Shown in pieces: positions 8,909-18,019 of a DNA stretch of 52,964 bases (its first letter is position 1; each line of letters begins with the position of its first letter). Where the stretch lies: assembly GCA_030149475.1 (NCBI GenBank), contig JASBRL010000065.1, positions 1 to 52,964 of the forward strand, read 5' to 3'. This DNA comes from Marinobacter sp. (lineage in GTDB: Bacteria > Pseudomonadota > Gammaproteobacteria > Pseudomonadales > Oleiphilaceae). The translations under genes were made by a program, and so were the position numbers. The notes below the pieces were generated by a model that was not told the DNA's origin, did no database searches, and saw nothing but the letters and a program-made list of their open reading frames with translations.

Positions 8909-9607
8909 TTATGCTGAAGCGGAGTCGGGCCGGCTGAAGTGGCGTCGCAGCAGTGCAAACGCCTCGTTCAGCACCTGCACCCGGGCCGTATCACCGCCAC
9001 GATCAGGGTGGGCCTGCATCACCGCCCGACGGAATCGGTGCTTGACGATATCCAACGACTCCGGCAGTTCGCCGAAGCCCAGAATGGCAGCTGCTTCCAG
9101 GGCCTCTTCCGGAGCTGGCTCGCGGCCGGCCTGACCGGACCAGAAGTCCTCCATCATGCGACCAATGGCGGCCTTTGACAGTTCGTACTTTGACAGATCC
9201 AGGTAAAAGGCCCGCAACGGATCTGCATGGGCGGGCGGCCCCGTGCCAGCAACGACATCCATGGCCCGCAGCCTGATCGACAGGGGCGAAATGGATAGTG
9301 TCTCACCCTGTGATCCCAACTCGTCCCGCAATCGATACAGGGCATGGAAAACCAGAAAGTGGACCGGATAGAGTCGTGACGGGTCTGAAAAATGCACGGG
9401 GCCCAGAAGATGCCAGGGGCTGCGCTGCAGGCTCTTGATCAGGGCCAGTTCGGACAGTCCCTCGTGGTTGTCGCGCAGGATGACCTCCACCGCAATCATC
9501 AGATGCTGGATCTGCTCGGCCAACACGGGCGATGTGTGGTCGGTTACGGACACAGGTCTGGTCGTTGAGGGCGCAGATGAACGGGTTACCGGGAGCATGG
9601 TCTTCAT
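8909..9607 (-). CDS. DnaJ-related protein
   Basis: 232 residues. A J-domain sits at the very C-terminus rather than the N-terminus: FRRAVMQAHPDRGGD contains the HPD loop (His200) that stimulates Hsp70 ATPase, followed by helix IV VQVLNEAFALLRRHF. The N-terminal two-thirds (PVLAEQIQHLMIAVEVILRDNHEGLSELALIKSLQ...LYPVHFLVFHALYRLRDEL) match the 'DNAJ-related' domain found with such J-domains in Pseudomonas-like bacteria. Start MKTMLPVTRSS at 9607; a longer frame runs to 9727 but would cross the ttcA promoter. Probably a DnaK co-chaperone of unknown client. Divergent from ttcA. Confidence 0.82.
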   Translation of the reverse strand: MKTMLPVTRSSAPSTTRPVSVTDHTSPVLAEQIQHLMIAVEVILRDNHEGLSELALIKSLQRSPWHLLGPVHFSDPSRLYPVHFLVFHALYRLRDELGSQGETLSISPLSIRLRAMDVVAGTGPPAHADPLRAFYLDLSKYELSKAAIGRMMEDFWSGQAGREPAPEEALEAAAILGFGELPESLDIVKHRFRRAVMQAHPDRGGDTARVQVLNEAFALLRRHFSRPDSASA

Positions 9608-9679
9608 GTTAGGCCAATAGCCGGGTTTGCGAAAGCGGCCTGATCGGAGCGCAGGGCAGAATTCCGACCTGAACGGGGT

Positions 9680-9709
9680 GTGACGCAGGCGGCTGCCGTC
9701 CCGTATAAT
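9680..9709 (+). promoter_or_regulatory. sigma70-like promoter of ttcA
   Basis: Consensus TATAAT at 9704-9709, with TGAC of a -35 box (GTGACG, 9680-9685) 18 bases upstream. It lies 35 bases before the ttcA ATG. Confidence 0.45.
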
Positions 9710-9744
9710 GCCCGGCCAACCGTTCATCGATCTGTGTGTTTATT

Positions 9745-10647
9745 ATGTCTGAAACTATAACGCCTGCAATGCCCCGCGCCATTGACCCGGAGCACGACCG
9801 CAAAGCCCGGCTGGAGCAGAACAAGCTACAGAAGCGTTTGCGCCGCGAGGTGGGGCAGGCCATCGCCGATTTCTCCATGATCGAGGCGGGGGATAAAGTC
9901 ATGTGCTGTCTGAGCGGTGGCAAGGACTCTTATGCCATGCTCGATGTCCTCCTCAATCTTCAAAAGAGTGCGCCGGTGGACTTCAATCTTATTGCGGTCA
10001 ACCTGGATCAGAAACAGCCCGGGTTTCCCGAGGAGGTATTGCCTGCGTACCTCGCCAGACTTGGCGTTGAATATCATATCATTGAGAAAGACACCTACAG
10101 TATTGTCAAAGAAAAGGTGCCGGAAGGGAAGACGACCTGCGGTCTATGTTCGCGTCTGAGGCGCGGTATTCTCTATAATTTTGCCGAACAGCACGGGGTG
10201 ACCAAAATCGCCCTTGGTCATCATCGGGACGATCTTCTTGAAACGCTGTTTCTGAATATGTTTTACGGTGGCAGACTCAAGACCATGCCGCCCAAGTTAT
10301 TCAGCGACGATGGTCGCAACGTGGTCATCCGTCCCATGGCCTACTGCCGGGAAAAAGATCTGGAGCGTTATGCGGCAATGCGCGAATTTCCGATCATTCC
10401 GTGCAATCTGTGCGGGTCTCAGGAAAATCTTCAGCGCCAGGTCGTCAAGGACATGCTCACCAACTGGGATCGTCAGCATCCGGGCCGGATTGAGTCGATG
10501 TTCCGGGCCATATGCAATGTCGAACCCTCTCACCTTGCTGATCCGTCCCTTTACGATTTTGACAACAACAGCCGGTCGTCGCCGTCTGCGGCGGGCGCTG
10601 TCGATCCGGCGGTGGATTTCGGCCGGCTGGATGTGCTCAACCTCTGA
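9745..10647 (+). CDS. ttcA: tRNA 2-thiocytidine(32) biosynthesis protein TtcA
   Basis: Thiolates C32 of certain tRNAs using ATP and an iron-sulfur cluster. 300 residues. The PP-loop SGGKDS is at 57-62. The cysteines that hold the [4Fe-4S] cluster are present: CGLC after EGKTT, and CNLCGSQ further on. [20 protein letters not shown] is the family signature. The ATG at 9745 (MSETITP) is preferred to a GTG three codons upstream. The C-terminal 30 residues after SLYDF are low-complexity and likely disordered. Monocistronic, convergent with the TauE/SafE-like gene. Confidence 0.96.
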   Translation: MSETITPAMPRAIDPEHDRKARLEQNKLQKRLRREVGQAIADFSMIEAGDKVMCCLSGGKDSYAMLDVLLNLQKSAPVDFNLIAVNLDQKQPGFPEEVLPAYLARLGVEYHIIEKDTYSIVKEKVPEGKTTCGLCSRLRRGILYNFAEQHGVTKIALGHHRDDLLETLFLNMFYGGRLKTMPPKLFSDDGRNVVIRPMAYCREKDLERYAAMREFPIIPCNLCGSQENLQRQVVKDMLTNWDRQHPGRIESMFRAICNVEPSHLADPSLYDFDNNSRSSPSAAGAVDPAVDFGRLDVLNL

Positions 10648-10658
10648 CGACCGGAGAA

Positions 10659-11351
10659 TCAGTGGGCCATCATCCACATGTGGAACGGAATGGTCCAGAG
10701 CCCGAATCCGATCAGCAGCACCGCGGCGAGTCGTCGGAAATAAGGCTGCTGACGGAGTTGCTGAACCGCACTGGCTGCGTAGCCGGTAGCGAGCATGGAC
10801 GGCAGGGTGCCGAGGCCAAAAAACAGCATTGTCAACGCCGCTGACCCGACGGTCGGTTGCAGCGCCGCCCAGCCCAGGGTGCTGTAAACAAGCCCGCAGG
10901 GTAACCAGCCCCAGACCGCACCGAGCATCAACGCGTGTGACGGCGTTCTGACCGGAAGCAGGCGGGACGTCAACGGTGAGAGTCGCCGCCAGACTGGAGC
11001 CCCGAGCCGTTCAACGTAGCGAATGCCTTGCCACCAGCGTGCCATCGACAGGCCCATGGCGATCAGCAGCAGGCCGGCGACGGTTCTCAGCCAGGGGCCG
11101 AGCTGCGCCCACTGGCTGGTCGCCGTCGTGCTGAGCAGGGCCACCAGTGCAGCAATCATTACATAACTGGCGATTCGTCCGCTGTTGAACGACAACAACA
11201 TAGCACTCTGGCGCCAGCGAAAACCGGCCCCGACCGGTAGCGCCATGGATAATGACGCACTGATGCCCCCACACATGCCCAGACAGTGGGTGCTGCCGAG
11301 AAATCCGATCATGAAGGCGCCGGGATAGCTGAGATAGAGCTCCGCGGCCAT
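10659..11351 (-). CDS. sulfite exporter TauE/SafE-like membrane protein of the cco cluster
   Basis: 230 residues with about six membrane segments. The first segment holds GSTHCLGMCGG, a Cys/His motif seen in members found beside ccoS/ccoI, where copper handling for oxidase assembly has been proposed; a second glycine-proline motif GWLPCGLVYS lies near residue 155. The ATG directly follows the ccoS stop codon (TAA then ATG), so the two are translationally coupled. Position as last gene of the cbb3 cluster argues for a role in copper or redox supply to the oxidase rather than in sulfite export; the activity itself has not been shown from sequence. Confidence 0.82.
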   Translation of the reverse strand: MAAELYLSYPGAFMIGFLGSTHCLGMCGGISASLSMALPVGAGFRWRQSAMLLSFNSGRIASYVMIAALVALLSTTATSQWAQLGPWLRTVAGLLLIAMGLSMARWWQGIRYVERLGAPVWRRLSPLTSRLLPVRTPSHALMLGAVWGWLPCGLVYSTLGWAALQPTVGSAALTMLFFGLGTLPSMLATGYAASAVQQLRQQPYFRRLAAVLLIGFGLWTIPFHMWMMAH

Positions 11352-11621
11352 TTACCGTGACCACTCCTGAGCAGATGCTCCGGAGGGATCTGCGCTGCCA
11401 GGGGGGCGATCCGACGGAGGCGGACCCGCGCCAGTCGTCGGGTCTTCATTGTCCTGGCGGGCTTCATCAGGAATCATATCTTGATCGTCGTCATAGAGAA
11501 TGCGGTGCGCCGGCCCTTCCAGGTCATCGTACTGACCGTTTCTGACGGCCCACACGAACAACAGGATACCGAGGGATACCAGCATCAGCGTCAGCGGAAT
11601 CAGTAACAGAACAATTTTCAT
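11352..11621 (-). CDS. ccoS: cbb3-type cytochrome oxidase assembly protein CcoS
   Basis: Small membrane protein needed to insert heme and copper into cbb3 oxidase. 89 residues: MKIVLLLIPLTLMLVSLGILLFVWAVRNGQYDDLEGPAHRILYDDD is the CcoS/FixS signature (one membrane helix, then GQYDDLEGPAHRIL). The proline/acid-rich tail after residue 50 is longer than in most family members. The ATG at 11621 follows GGTGAG by seven bases; a GTG four codons upstream is possible. Confidence 0.93.
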   Translation of the reverse strand: MKIVLLLIPLTLMLVSLGILLFVWAVRNGQYDDLEGPAHRILYDDDQDMIPDEARQDNEDPTTGAGPPPSDRPPGSADPSGASAQEWSR

Positions 11622-11690
11622 GGCGTCGCTCACCGAATGTTCAAATAAGATCGATCCCGGCCGTTATCGGTCGCCCGGTCTCACACCCTG

Positions 11691-14147
11691 TCAGCGGCTG
11701 ATACCAGCGTCCATAACTGTTTTACGCTGACGCTTGCCAGCCGCGGCTGGCCCCGCCCGGCTCAGCCGGAGGGCGTTCAGCACCACCAATAGCGAGCTCA
11801 GTGACATGCCTATGGCCGCCAGCCAGGGCGGGACCCAGCCAGCGGCGGCGAGGGGCAGGGCACATACATTGTAACCGATGGCCCAGGTGATATTCTGCCG
11901 GATGATACGCCGGGTAGACTGGCTGACGTCCACTGCATTGACCAGTGATCTAAGTTGACCGTTCAGCAACACCGCATCCGCCCGCAGCCGGGTCAGATCC
12001 GCCGCTGATTCCATGGCGACCGATACGCCGGCCCCCGCCATGGAGGGTAGGTCGTTCAGGCCGTCTCCGACCATCATAACCCGTGCACCGTCCGCGGTCA
12101 GGCGTTTCAGAACGTCGAGTTTCTGCTCTGGCGTGGCTTCACCGATGGCTTCATCGATACCCACTTGGGAAGCGACCTGCCGCACATGGACTGAGTGGTC
12201 ACCACTGAGCAGAAGTGTTCGTATGCCTCTGTCCCTAAGTGCGGCGACCATCGCCCGGGCGTCTTCGCGCACGCTGTCATCGAGTACGAAGCGGGCCAGC
12301 CACCGGGACCCGGCCGCAAGCCATAATTCAATGCCGCCGGCCGGGTTGTGATGGGGTGGAGGGCGCCCCACCCGGGATTCAGCAAACGTCCGGTGGCCGA
12401 CCAGCAGGGCCTCACCATTCCAGAGTCCGGACAGACCCTGGCCGAGGTGGTTGTTAACGCCGCTTACCGGGGCCGCAGTGCAGGTCTGAAACGCCCGGGC
12501 AATCGGATGTTCGGAAAACTGTTCCAGACCGGCCGCAAGCGCCCGGCACTGGTCGGCAGACTGGTCACTGAAACACTCGATATCAACCAGCGTCAACTCG
12601 CCCCGGGTCAGCGTGCCGGTCTTGTCAAAGACCACGGTGTCGATCGTGCTGAGAGCTTCAAGCGTATCTCCCCGGGTCGGTAAAAAGCCCAGGTTACGCA
12701 GTCGCATGGTGGCGCTGGTCACCGCAGTCGGTGTCGCCAGCGACAGCGCGCAGGGGCAGGTGACCACCAGCACAGACAGCAGAATGTCGAAGGCATTGTC
12801 AGCGCCCGCCAGCCACCAGCCCAGCCAGACCAGCGAGGCAACGACCAGGAGCCGGCTGACAAGGACACCGGCGACACGATCTGCCATGCGGGCGACCGGG
12901 GCCTTTTCGGCCTGAACCCGGTCGAGGATCCGCAGAATGGTGGCCAGACGGGTCTGGGCGCCGGCCCTTACGACTTCAACCGTCAGCGGATGTTCACCGT
13001 TGATGCTGCCGGCATGCACCCTATCCCCCGGGCCACGGGTTGCAGGCAGGTATTCGCCGGTCAGAGCCGCTTCATCAAGCGTCGAGCGTCCGTTAAGGAT
13101 CACGCCGTCAATCGGCACTGTGGCGCCGGGTTTGATTCGAACCTGTTGTCCGACCGTGATCTCATGAGCCGCCACAATGCGGGTTGTGGTGCCTTCAATC
13201 AGCGTGGCAATCGTTGGCTCGGCGCCACCCAGAGCGCCACCGGTCAGTCCCGCCCGGTATCGCGCCTGCATCTCGATATAACGGCCCAGGGAGAGGAAAA
13301 AGGTAAACATGCAGACCGATTCAAAATAGACGTCGTCGCCACCGGTGAACGTCACCCAGGCACTGGCGATATAGGCGAGTCCGATGGCCAGGGCCACCGG
13401 AACATCCATGGTCAGATGGCGGGTGGCGATGTCCCGCGCGGCATTGTTGAAAAACGGTCGCGCACTGTACAGTACGACCGGAGTCGCCGTCAGCAGACTG
13501 AACCAGCGAAAAATTTCGATGAAGTCGGTGGACAGGTTGTCAATGAACTGAAAGTACAGGGGGACCGCCAGCATCATACTCTGCATGGCGCCGAGCCCTG
13601 CAACGCATAGCCGGATCAGGGCGGAGCGGCGCTCGGCCTGCAAGTGCTGCTCAGCCTGGCCCGGCTGATAGGGGCGGGCCGTATAACCCACCTCATGGAT
13701 GGCCATGAGCAGTTCGCTCAGGTTGGCCTGCTCCGGTGACCAGACCAGCCGGGCCCGCTGGGTGCTGTGATTCACGGAGAAAGCGACTACGCCCGGTTGA
13801 GCGGCCAGGTGATGCTCCAGCAGCCAGATGCACGCCGCACAGGTGATCCCGCCGATCAGTAGCCGGGCTTCAAGGCCGGCGCGAACCGGCGCAACGAAGG
13901 CTTTCTGGGCCAGCGCATGGTCAAGCTCGAGCATGCGCTCGCGTTCCGCGGCGGTCAGGGATTTCGGTGTTACTGCCGGTTCTGTTCGATGGCGATAAAA
14001 GCCGGTCAGTCCTTGGCCACGGATCGTCTCGCAGACGGCCTTGCAGCCCTGGCAGCAAAACCGGCGGGCGGTCCCGTCAACCTCAAGGGTGATGGGCGGA
14101 TCCCCGGTCGCCGGGTCCCCGCAGTGGAAGCAGGCGGTCTGAGTCAC
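11691..14147 (-). CDS. ccoI: copper-transporting P-type ATPase CcoI (FixI)
   Basis: Exports copper across the inner membrane for assembly of the cbb3 oxidase CuB site. 818 residues, larger than housekeeping CopA. N-terminus has a Cys-rich metal-binding segment (ACFHCGDPATG...RFCCQGCKAVC, family-specific), then a heavy-metal domain GGITCAACIWLL. P1B hallmarks in order: A-domain loop GEYLP, membrane CPC in VTCPCALSLATPT, phosphorylation site DKTGTLT, SEHPIARAF, and hinge MMVGDGLNDLPS. The GTG start at 14147 overlaps the ccoH stop (GTGA), typical of this operon; a longer in-frame extension upstream lies inside ccoH and is not credible. Confidence 0.96.
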   Translation of the reverse strand: MTQTACFHCGDPATGDPPITLEVDGTARRFCCQGCKAVCETIRGQGLTGFYRHRTEPAVTPKSLTAAERERMLELDHALAQKAFVAPVRAGLEARLLIGGITCAACIWLLEHHLAAQPGVVAFSVNHSTQRARLVWSPEQANLSELLMAIHEVGYTARPYQPGQAEQHLQAERRSALIRLCVAGLGAMQSMMLAVPLYFQFIDNLSTDFIEIFRWFSLLTATPVVLYSARPFFNNAARDIATRHLTMDVPVALAIGLAYIASAWVTFTGGDDVYFESVCMFTFFLSLGRYIEMQARYRAGLTGGALGGAEPTIATLIEGTTTRIVAAHEITVGQQVRIKPGATVPIDGVILNGRSTLDEAALTGEYLPATRGPGDRVHAGSINGEHPLTVEVVRAGAQTRLATILRILDRVQAEKAPVARMADRVAGVLVSRLLVVASLVWLGWWLAGADNAFDILLSVLVVTCPCALSLATPTAVTSATMRLRNLGFLPTRGDTLEALSTIDTVVFDKTGTLTRGELTLVDIECFSDQSADQCRALAAGLEQFSEHPIARAFQTCTAAPVSGVNNHLGQGLSGLWNGEALLVGHRTFAESRVGRPPPHHNPAGGIELWLAAGSRWLARFVLDDSVREDARAMVAALRDRGIRTLLLSGDHSVHVRQVASQVGIDEAIGEATPEQKLDVLKRLTADGARVMMVGDGLNDLPSMAGAGVSVAMESAADLTRLRADAVLLNGQLRSLVNAVDVSQSTRRIIRQNITWAIGYNVCALPLAAAGWVPPWLAAIGMSLSSLLVVLNALRLSRAGPAAAGKRQRKTVMDAGISR

Positions 14148-14656
14148 CCCTGACCTTTGGCTGCGTCCAGTTCCAGGGGCGTGGCTGAGGGCAGAGTGAT
14201 TTGTCCCTTCAGTCGCCAGTCGTTGGCCGGGCCTCGCAGGTCCAAATACCACCGCCCGGCCACGTCCCTTGGCAGACGGGCCATGTAGTGCCCGCTGCCA
14301 GTGGCCTGTAGCTGGATCGTCCGGTCCCGGGCTTCAAGGGTGGGGTGAAACAGGTTCAGTATCAGGTAGGGAAATTCGTTCTGTCCGGTGGTGCTGTCCA
14401 TGGTCAGCGTCAGTTCAGACCCGGAGAAATTGAAATGGGCGGAAAGGCCCATGACCATCGCCCTGTCATCGCGCGCCCGCTCCTCGTTAATGGCGCGGCC
14501 CTCTTTGGAGTAATCGTCACTGATCATGTCCGAATGACTCGTGACCGCGGCCGTAATGGCGACGGCACAATACAGGATCGACGCCGCCGGAAACATGATC
14601 AGAAACCATAGCCAGGGCTGTCGGTACCAGGGTGCGATGTCATTGTCCTGATTCAT
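14144..14656 (-). CDS. ccoH: cbb3 oxidase assembly protein CcoH (FixH family)
   Basis: 170 residues, single N-terminal membrane helix (WLWFLIMFPAASILYCAVAITAAV) and a periplasmic beta-rich domain. MISDDYSKEGRAINEERARDDRA is the FixH signature; the C-terminal part (FHPTLEARDRTIQLQATGSGHYMARLPRDVAGRWYLDL) fits the family. It contacts CcoP and stabilises the oxidase during assembly. Located between ccoG and ccoI as usual; overlaps ccoI by four bases. The 122-base gap to ccoG is the largest inside the cluster. Confidence 0.94.
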   Translation of the reverse strand: MNQDNDIAPWYRQPWLWFLIMFPAASILYCAVAITAAVTSHSDMISDDYSKEGRAINEERARDDRAMVMGLSAHFNFSGSELTLTMDSTTGQNEFPYLILNLFHPTLEARDRTIQLQATGSGHYMARLPRDVAGRWYLDLRGPANDWRLKGQITLPSATPLELDAAKGQG

Positions 14657-14778
14657 ACGTTGGTCTCGCTACATTTAAGCTGTTCTGGTAACCCGGTACC
14701 TATTGATTGGAACATTCGGGAACCTCTGATTACGACGGTTCGGGGTGTCAGGTCATCAGTCACCGTTTCCGGTCGAAT

Positions 14779-16215
14779 TTATCGCTTTTTTTCAGGCCCC
14801 ACAAACCGACTTTCGGTCTCCAGAACCAGCGAATCATCGGTGGTCGAACGAGCCCGGAAAACCAGCCGGCTGTTACTTTCCGTGATGACGTCCGGACTGA
14901 CTTCCACCACCGTTGGTACCGCCAGGTTTTCTCCGCTAGCGACTTTGACCGGTTTATTGGCGACGATACGCGCCGTTTCCAAGCCGCTTACCGATACGGT
15001 GAAGGTCTGGGGAACTTCCGACAGATTGGCAATTTTAAGTGTGTATGAGTTTTCCACCAGGCCACGGCCGTTCATTTTGAACAGGGCGCCCCGGTCACGT
15101 TGAACGTCCAGCTCCGCCGGCGTGCGGGTCAGCAGGGTGAATACCAGGGCCCCGATCATCAGCGTCAATACCAGTCCGTAACCAAACGTGCGCGGCCGCA
15201 GCAATTTCGAGGATAGACCGTCCAGCTCGTTTTCCGTTGCGTAACGGATCAGGCCCCGGGGGTAGGCCATTTTATCCATCACTTCGTCACAGGCATCGAT
15301 GCAGAGCGCACAGCCGATGCATTCGTATTGCAGACCGTCGCGGATATCAATACCGGTTGGGCACACCTGCACGCACATCCCGCAATCGATGCAGTCGCCC
15401 AGTCCGAGTTCTTCTTTACTGGCGTCCCGCCGACGGCCTCCCCGGGGTTCACCCCGGTTCGGGTCGTAGGACACAATCCGGCTGTCCCGGTCGATCATCA
15501 CCGACTGGAAGCGGGCGTACGGACACATATACAGGCAGACCTGTTCCCGCAACCAGCCGGCATTGAGGTATGTGGCGACGGTGAAAAAGGCCACCCAGAA
15601 GTAAGCCCAGCCGTTGGCCTGCAGGGTAAAAAGATCAATGCTCAACTCACGCACCGGATAAAAGTAACCGACAAAGGTGAGACCCGTTGCGAAAGCGACC
15701 AGCAGCCACAGGGCGTGTTTCAGGGACTTTTTGATCAGCTTTTTCCGGGAATTGGGTGCCTTGTCCAGCTTCATGCGCCTGTTGCGACTACCTTCAACAC
15801 GTTCTTCAATCCACATGAATATGAACGTCCACACAGTCTGCGGGCAGGTGTAGCCGCACCACACCCGGCCAAACAGCGTAGTCACAAAAAACAGGGCGAA
15901 GGCCGCAATGATCAGCATGCCTGAAAGCAGGATAAAATCCTTGGGGAAAAACGTAGTGCCGTACAGATGGAACTGGCGGGCGGGCAAATCAAAATAGATC
16001 AGCGGTTCGCCGTTGATCCGGATCCAGCAGAACAGGAAGTACATGCCCATCAGCGCCCACAGGGTCACTGTCCGGATCTTCTGGAAAAAGCCCTTGACTT
16101 CCTTGACGTATATTTTCTTGCGGCTGGCGTAAAGCTCTACGGTTCGGGTGTTGTTCTTGTTGTCGGAGCCGTCAGTCGCGGGATCAATCTGTTTGACCGG
16201 AATCTGACTACTCAT
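14779..16215 (-). CDS. ccoG: cbb3 oxidase accessory protein CcoG (polyferredoxin)
   Basis: 478-residue membrane polyferredoxin, implicated in cupric reduction during oxidase assembly. Seen: five or so membrane helices; a cysteine pair motif GYTCPQTVWTFIFMW and CLYMCPYARFQSVMID; a bacterial ferredoxin domain with CIDCGMCVQVCP and CIGCALCIDACDE, giving two [4Fe-4S] clusters; and a periplasmic C-terminal Ig-like domain (TLKIANLSEVPQTFTVSVSGLE). Length and order are typical. Between ccoP and ccoH, same strand. Confidence 0.96.
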   Translation of the reverse strand: MSSQIPVKQIDPATDGSDNKNNTRTVELYASRKKIYVKEVKGFFQKIRTVTLWALMGMYFLFCWIRINGEPLIYFDLPARQFHLYGTTFFPKDFILLSGMLIIAAFALFFVTTLFGRVWCGYTCPQTVWTFIFMWIEERVEGSRNRRMKLDKAPNSRKKLIKKSLKHALWLLVAFATGLTFVGYFYPVRELSIDLFTLQANGWAYFWVAFFTVATYLNAGWLREQVCLYMCPYARFQSVMIDRDSRIVSYDPNRGEPRGGRRRDASKEELGLGDCIDCGMCVQVCPTGIDIRDGLQYECIGCALCIDACDEVMDKMAYPRGLIRYATENELDGLSSKLLRPRTFGYGLVLTLMIGALVFTLLTRTPAELDVQRDRGALFKMNGRGLVENSYTLKIANLSEVPQTFTVSVSGLETARIVANKPVKVASGENLAVPTVVEVSPDVITESNSRLVFRARSTTDDSLVLETESRFVGPEKKR

Positions 16216-16315
16216 TGCTACCTCCGGGAAATGAGCAACCTGGCTGAGACGTTCTGTCAGGTGTCTGGCAGCCTGGAGCAGAGGCCAGTACCCGAAAGCA
16301 CTGGCTCACAGAGCT

Positions 16316-17206
16316 TCAGTTGGACAAGCTGTAAACGTACGCGGCCAGGATGTGAATCTGATCATCACTGAGCCGGCCTTCCTGAGGTGGCATATGATTC
16401 TGGCGACCGTAGGTCACGGTCTCTTCAATCCAGTCATAAGTGCTGCCGTAGAGCCAGGCGTCGTCTGTCAGATTGGGCGCGCCGATTTGCTGATTACCCC
16501 GGGCATCCGCACCGTGGCAGCCGGCGCAGCCCTGGGCAAAAACCGCTGCTCCGGCCTTGGCCGCTTCCGCATCTTTTTCCCGACCACTGAAGCTGAGCAC
16601 ATAATTGACAACCTGATCCATCTGTTCGGCGGTCATGTCTGGCATCAGGCCCTTTGCCGGCATGGCACCATTGCGGCCCTTGTGAATGGTTGTGAGAATG
16701 TTTTCGGGCTTGCCGCCGTATAGCCAGGCATTGTCCGTCAGATTGGGAAAACCAACGGCACCACGCGCCGCGGAACCATGACAGAGCGCGCAGTTGTTGG
16801 CGAACAGACGCTGACCCATTTTCAGGGCGTCCTCGTTTTTCGCCAGTTCCGGCACCGGAGTCTGACCGTACCTGGCGTAGAGCTCGCCGTATTTCGCCTC
16901 AGCCTGTTGTACTTCAGCCTCCCACTGGTTTTGCTGTGTCCAGCCCAGCAAGCCCTTGAAATTTCCGAGGCCGGGGTAAAGAGCCAGGTAGCCCAGGGCG
17001 AAAATGCAGGTGCCGACGAACAGATAGAACCACCACTTGGGCAGCGGATTGTCCAGTTCTTCAATGCCGTCAAAGGAGTGGCCGGTGGTCTGATCAGTTT
17101 CAGTATTGGTGGTCTGGTTTTTTCGGGTTGCCAACAGCAGCCACCAGCAACCAAAAATGGTACCGAGCACGATCACGCTGACCCAGATGCTCCAGAAGGT
17201 ACTCAT
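16316..17206 (-). CDS. ccoP: cbb3 cytochrome c oxidase subunit III (CcoP, diheme)
   Basis: Membrane-anchored diheme cytochrome c that passes electrons to the oxidase. 296 residues. Two N-terminal membrane helices (FWSIWVSVIVLGTIFGCWWLLL; WWFYLFVGTCIFALGYLALYPGLGNFKG) and two cytochrome c domains with CALCH and CAGCH heme sites; axial methionines likely in GAMPAKGLMPDMT and NHMPPQEGRL. The ATG overlaps the ccoQ stop by four bases. Confidence 0.97.
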   Translation of the reverse strand: MSTFWSIWVSVIVLGTIFGCWWLLLATRKNQTTNTETDQTTGHSFDGIEELDNPLPKWWFYLFVGTCIFALGYLALYPGLGNFKGLLGWTQQNQWEAEVQQAEAKYGELYARYGQTPVPELAKNEDALKMGQRLFANNCALCHGSAARGAVGFPNLTDNAWLYGGKPENILTTIHKGRNGAMPAKGLMPDMTAEQMDQVVNYVLSFSGREKDAEAAKAGAAVFAQGCAGCHGADARGNQQIGAPNLTDDAWLYGSTYDWIEETVTYGRQNHMPPQEGRLSDDQIHILAAYVYSLSN

Positions 17207-17391
17207 CGCTTCTTCTCCGTTTTTTCGTGTTCCCGGGTGCGCTGATCGATCTCATCGTCATCAAAAGGCAGATGCGACGCCTCCTCATTCGGTTTTTTGC
17301 GGTGGGCGCTGTAGGCCCACCAGCAAATGCCGAAGAAGGCGATCATCACGAGCAGTGTCTGAATTCCACGCAGGTCATTGATATCCATCAT
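17203..17391 (-). CDS. ccoQ: cbb3 oxidase small subunit CcoQ
   Basis: 62 residues: one membrane helix (TLLVMIAFFGICWWAYS) followed by a charged tail (HLPFDDDEIDQRTREHEKTEKKR). FixQ/CcoQ proteins stabilise the assembled oxidase. Two tandem ATGs (17391, 17388) are possible starts. Three bases separate it from the ccoO stop. Confidence 0.92.
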   Translation of the reverse strand: MMDINDLRGIQTLLVMIAFFGICWWAYSAHRKKPNEEASHLPFDDDEIDQRTREHEKTEKKR

Positions 17392-17394
17392 GAA

Positions 17395-18003
17395 TCAGCG
17401 CTTACTGGAAATCACGGTGCCCAGTTGCTGCAAGTAGGCGACCAGTGCTTCGATTTCAAATTTACCCCTGACCTGTTCTTCGGCGGTGTTTATATCCTGG
17501 TCCGTATAAGGAACGCCGAGTTTGCGATAGGCCCTCAGCTTGTCGGCGGTTTCGGTGGCGTCCACCCTGGTGTCGAATAGCCAGGGGAAGCCGGGCATGA
17601 TCGATTCAGGTACAACGCTGCGCGGGTCATACAGATGCATACGCTGCCAGGCGTCCGAGTACCGTCCACCGACGCGGGCGAGGTCCGGGCCGGTACGTTT
17701 GGATCCCCACAGAAACGGATGCTCATAGACATATTCGCCTGCTACCGAATAGTGACCGTAACGCTCTGTCTCCGCCCGGAATGGCCGGATCATCTGGGTG
17801 TGACAGACGTGACAGCCTTCACGGATGTAGATGTCACGACCTTCAAATTCCAGGGGGGTGAGGGGCTTGAGGCCACTGATGGGCTGATTGACCTCTTTGG
17901 CGAAGAACAGCGGGACCACTTCCGCCAGAAACCCGCCGCTGATCGTGAAAATGATCAGGACGATCATCAGGCCAATATTTTTCTCGATAATCTCATGTTT
18001 CAT
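17395..18003 (-). CDS. ccoO: cbb3 cytochrome c oxidase subunit II (CcoO, monoheme)
   Basis: 202-residue monoheme cytochrome c subunit. N-terminal helix [34 protein letters not shown]; heme site CHVCH in [17 protein letters not shown]; axial methionine likely in [45 protein letters not shown] is the family signature. Sixteen bases after ccoN. Confidence 0.97.
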   Translation of the reverse strand: MKHEIIEKNIGLMIVLIIFTISGGFLAEVVPLFFAKEVNQPISGLKPLTPLEFEGRDIYIREGCHVCHTQMIRPFRAETERYGHYSVAGEYVYEHPFLWGSKRTGPDLARVGGRYSDAWQRMHLYDPRSVVPESIMPGFPWLFDTRVDATETADKLRAYRKLGVPYTDQDINTAEEQVRGKFEIEALVAYLQQLGTVISSKR

Positions 18004-18019
18004 CAGGTGTTTCTCCCGC

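Noticed and set aside
14700..14745. GAACC-N12-GGTTC repeat in the ccoG-ccoH gap as a mobile element end
   Set aside because: Only 5-bp arms; too weak to call.
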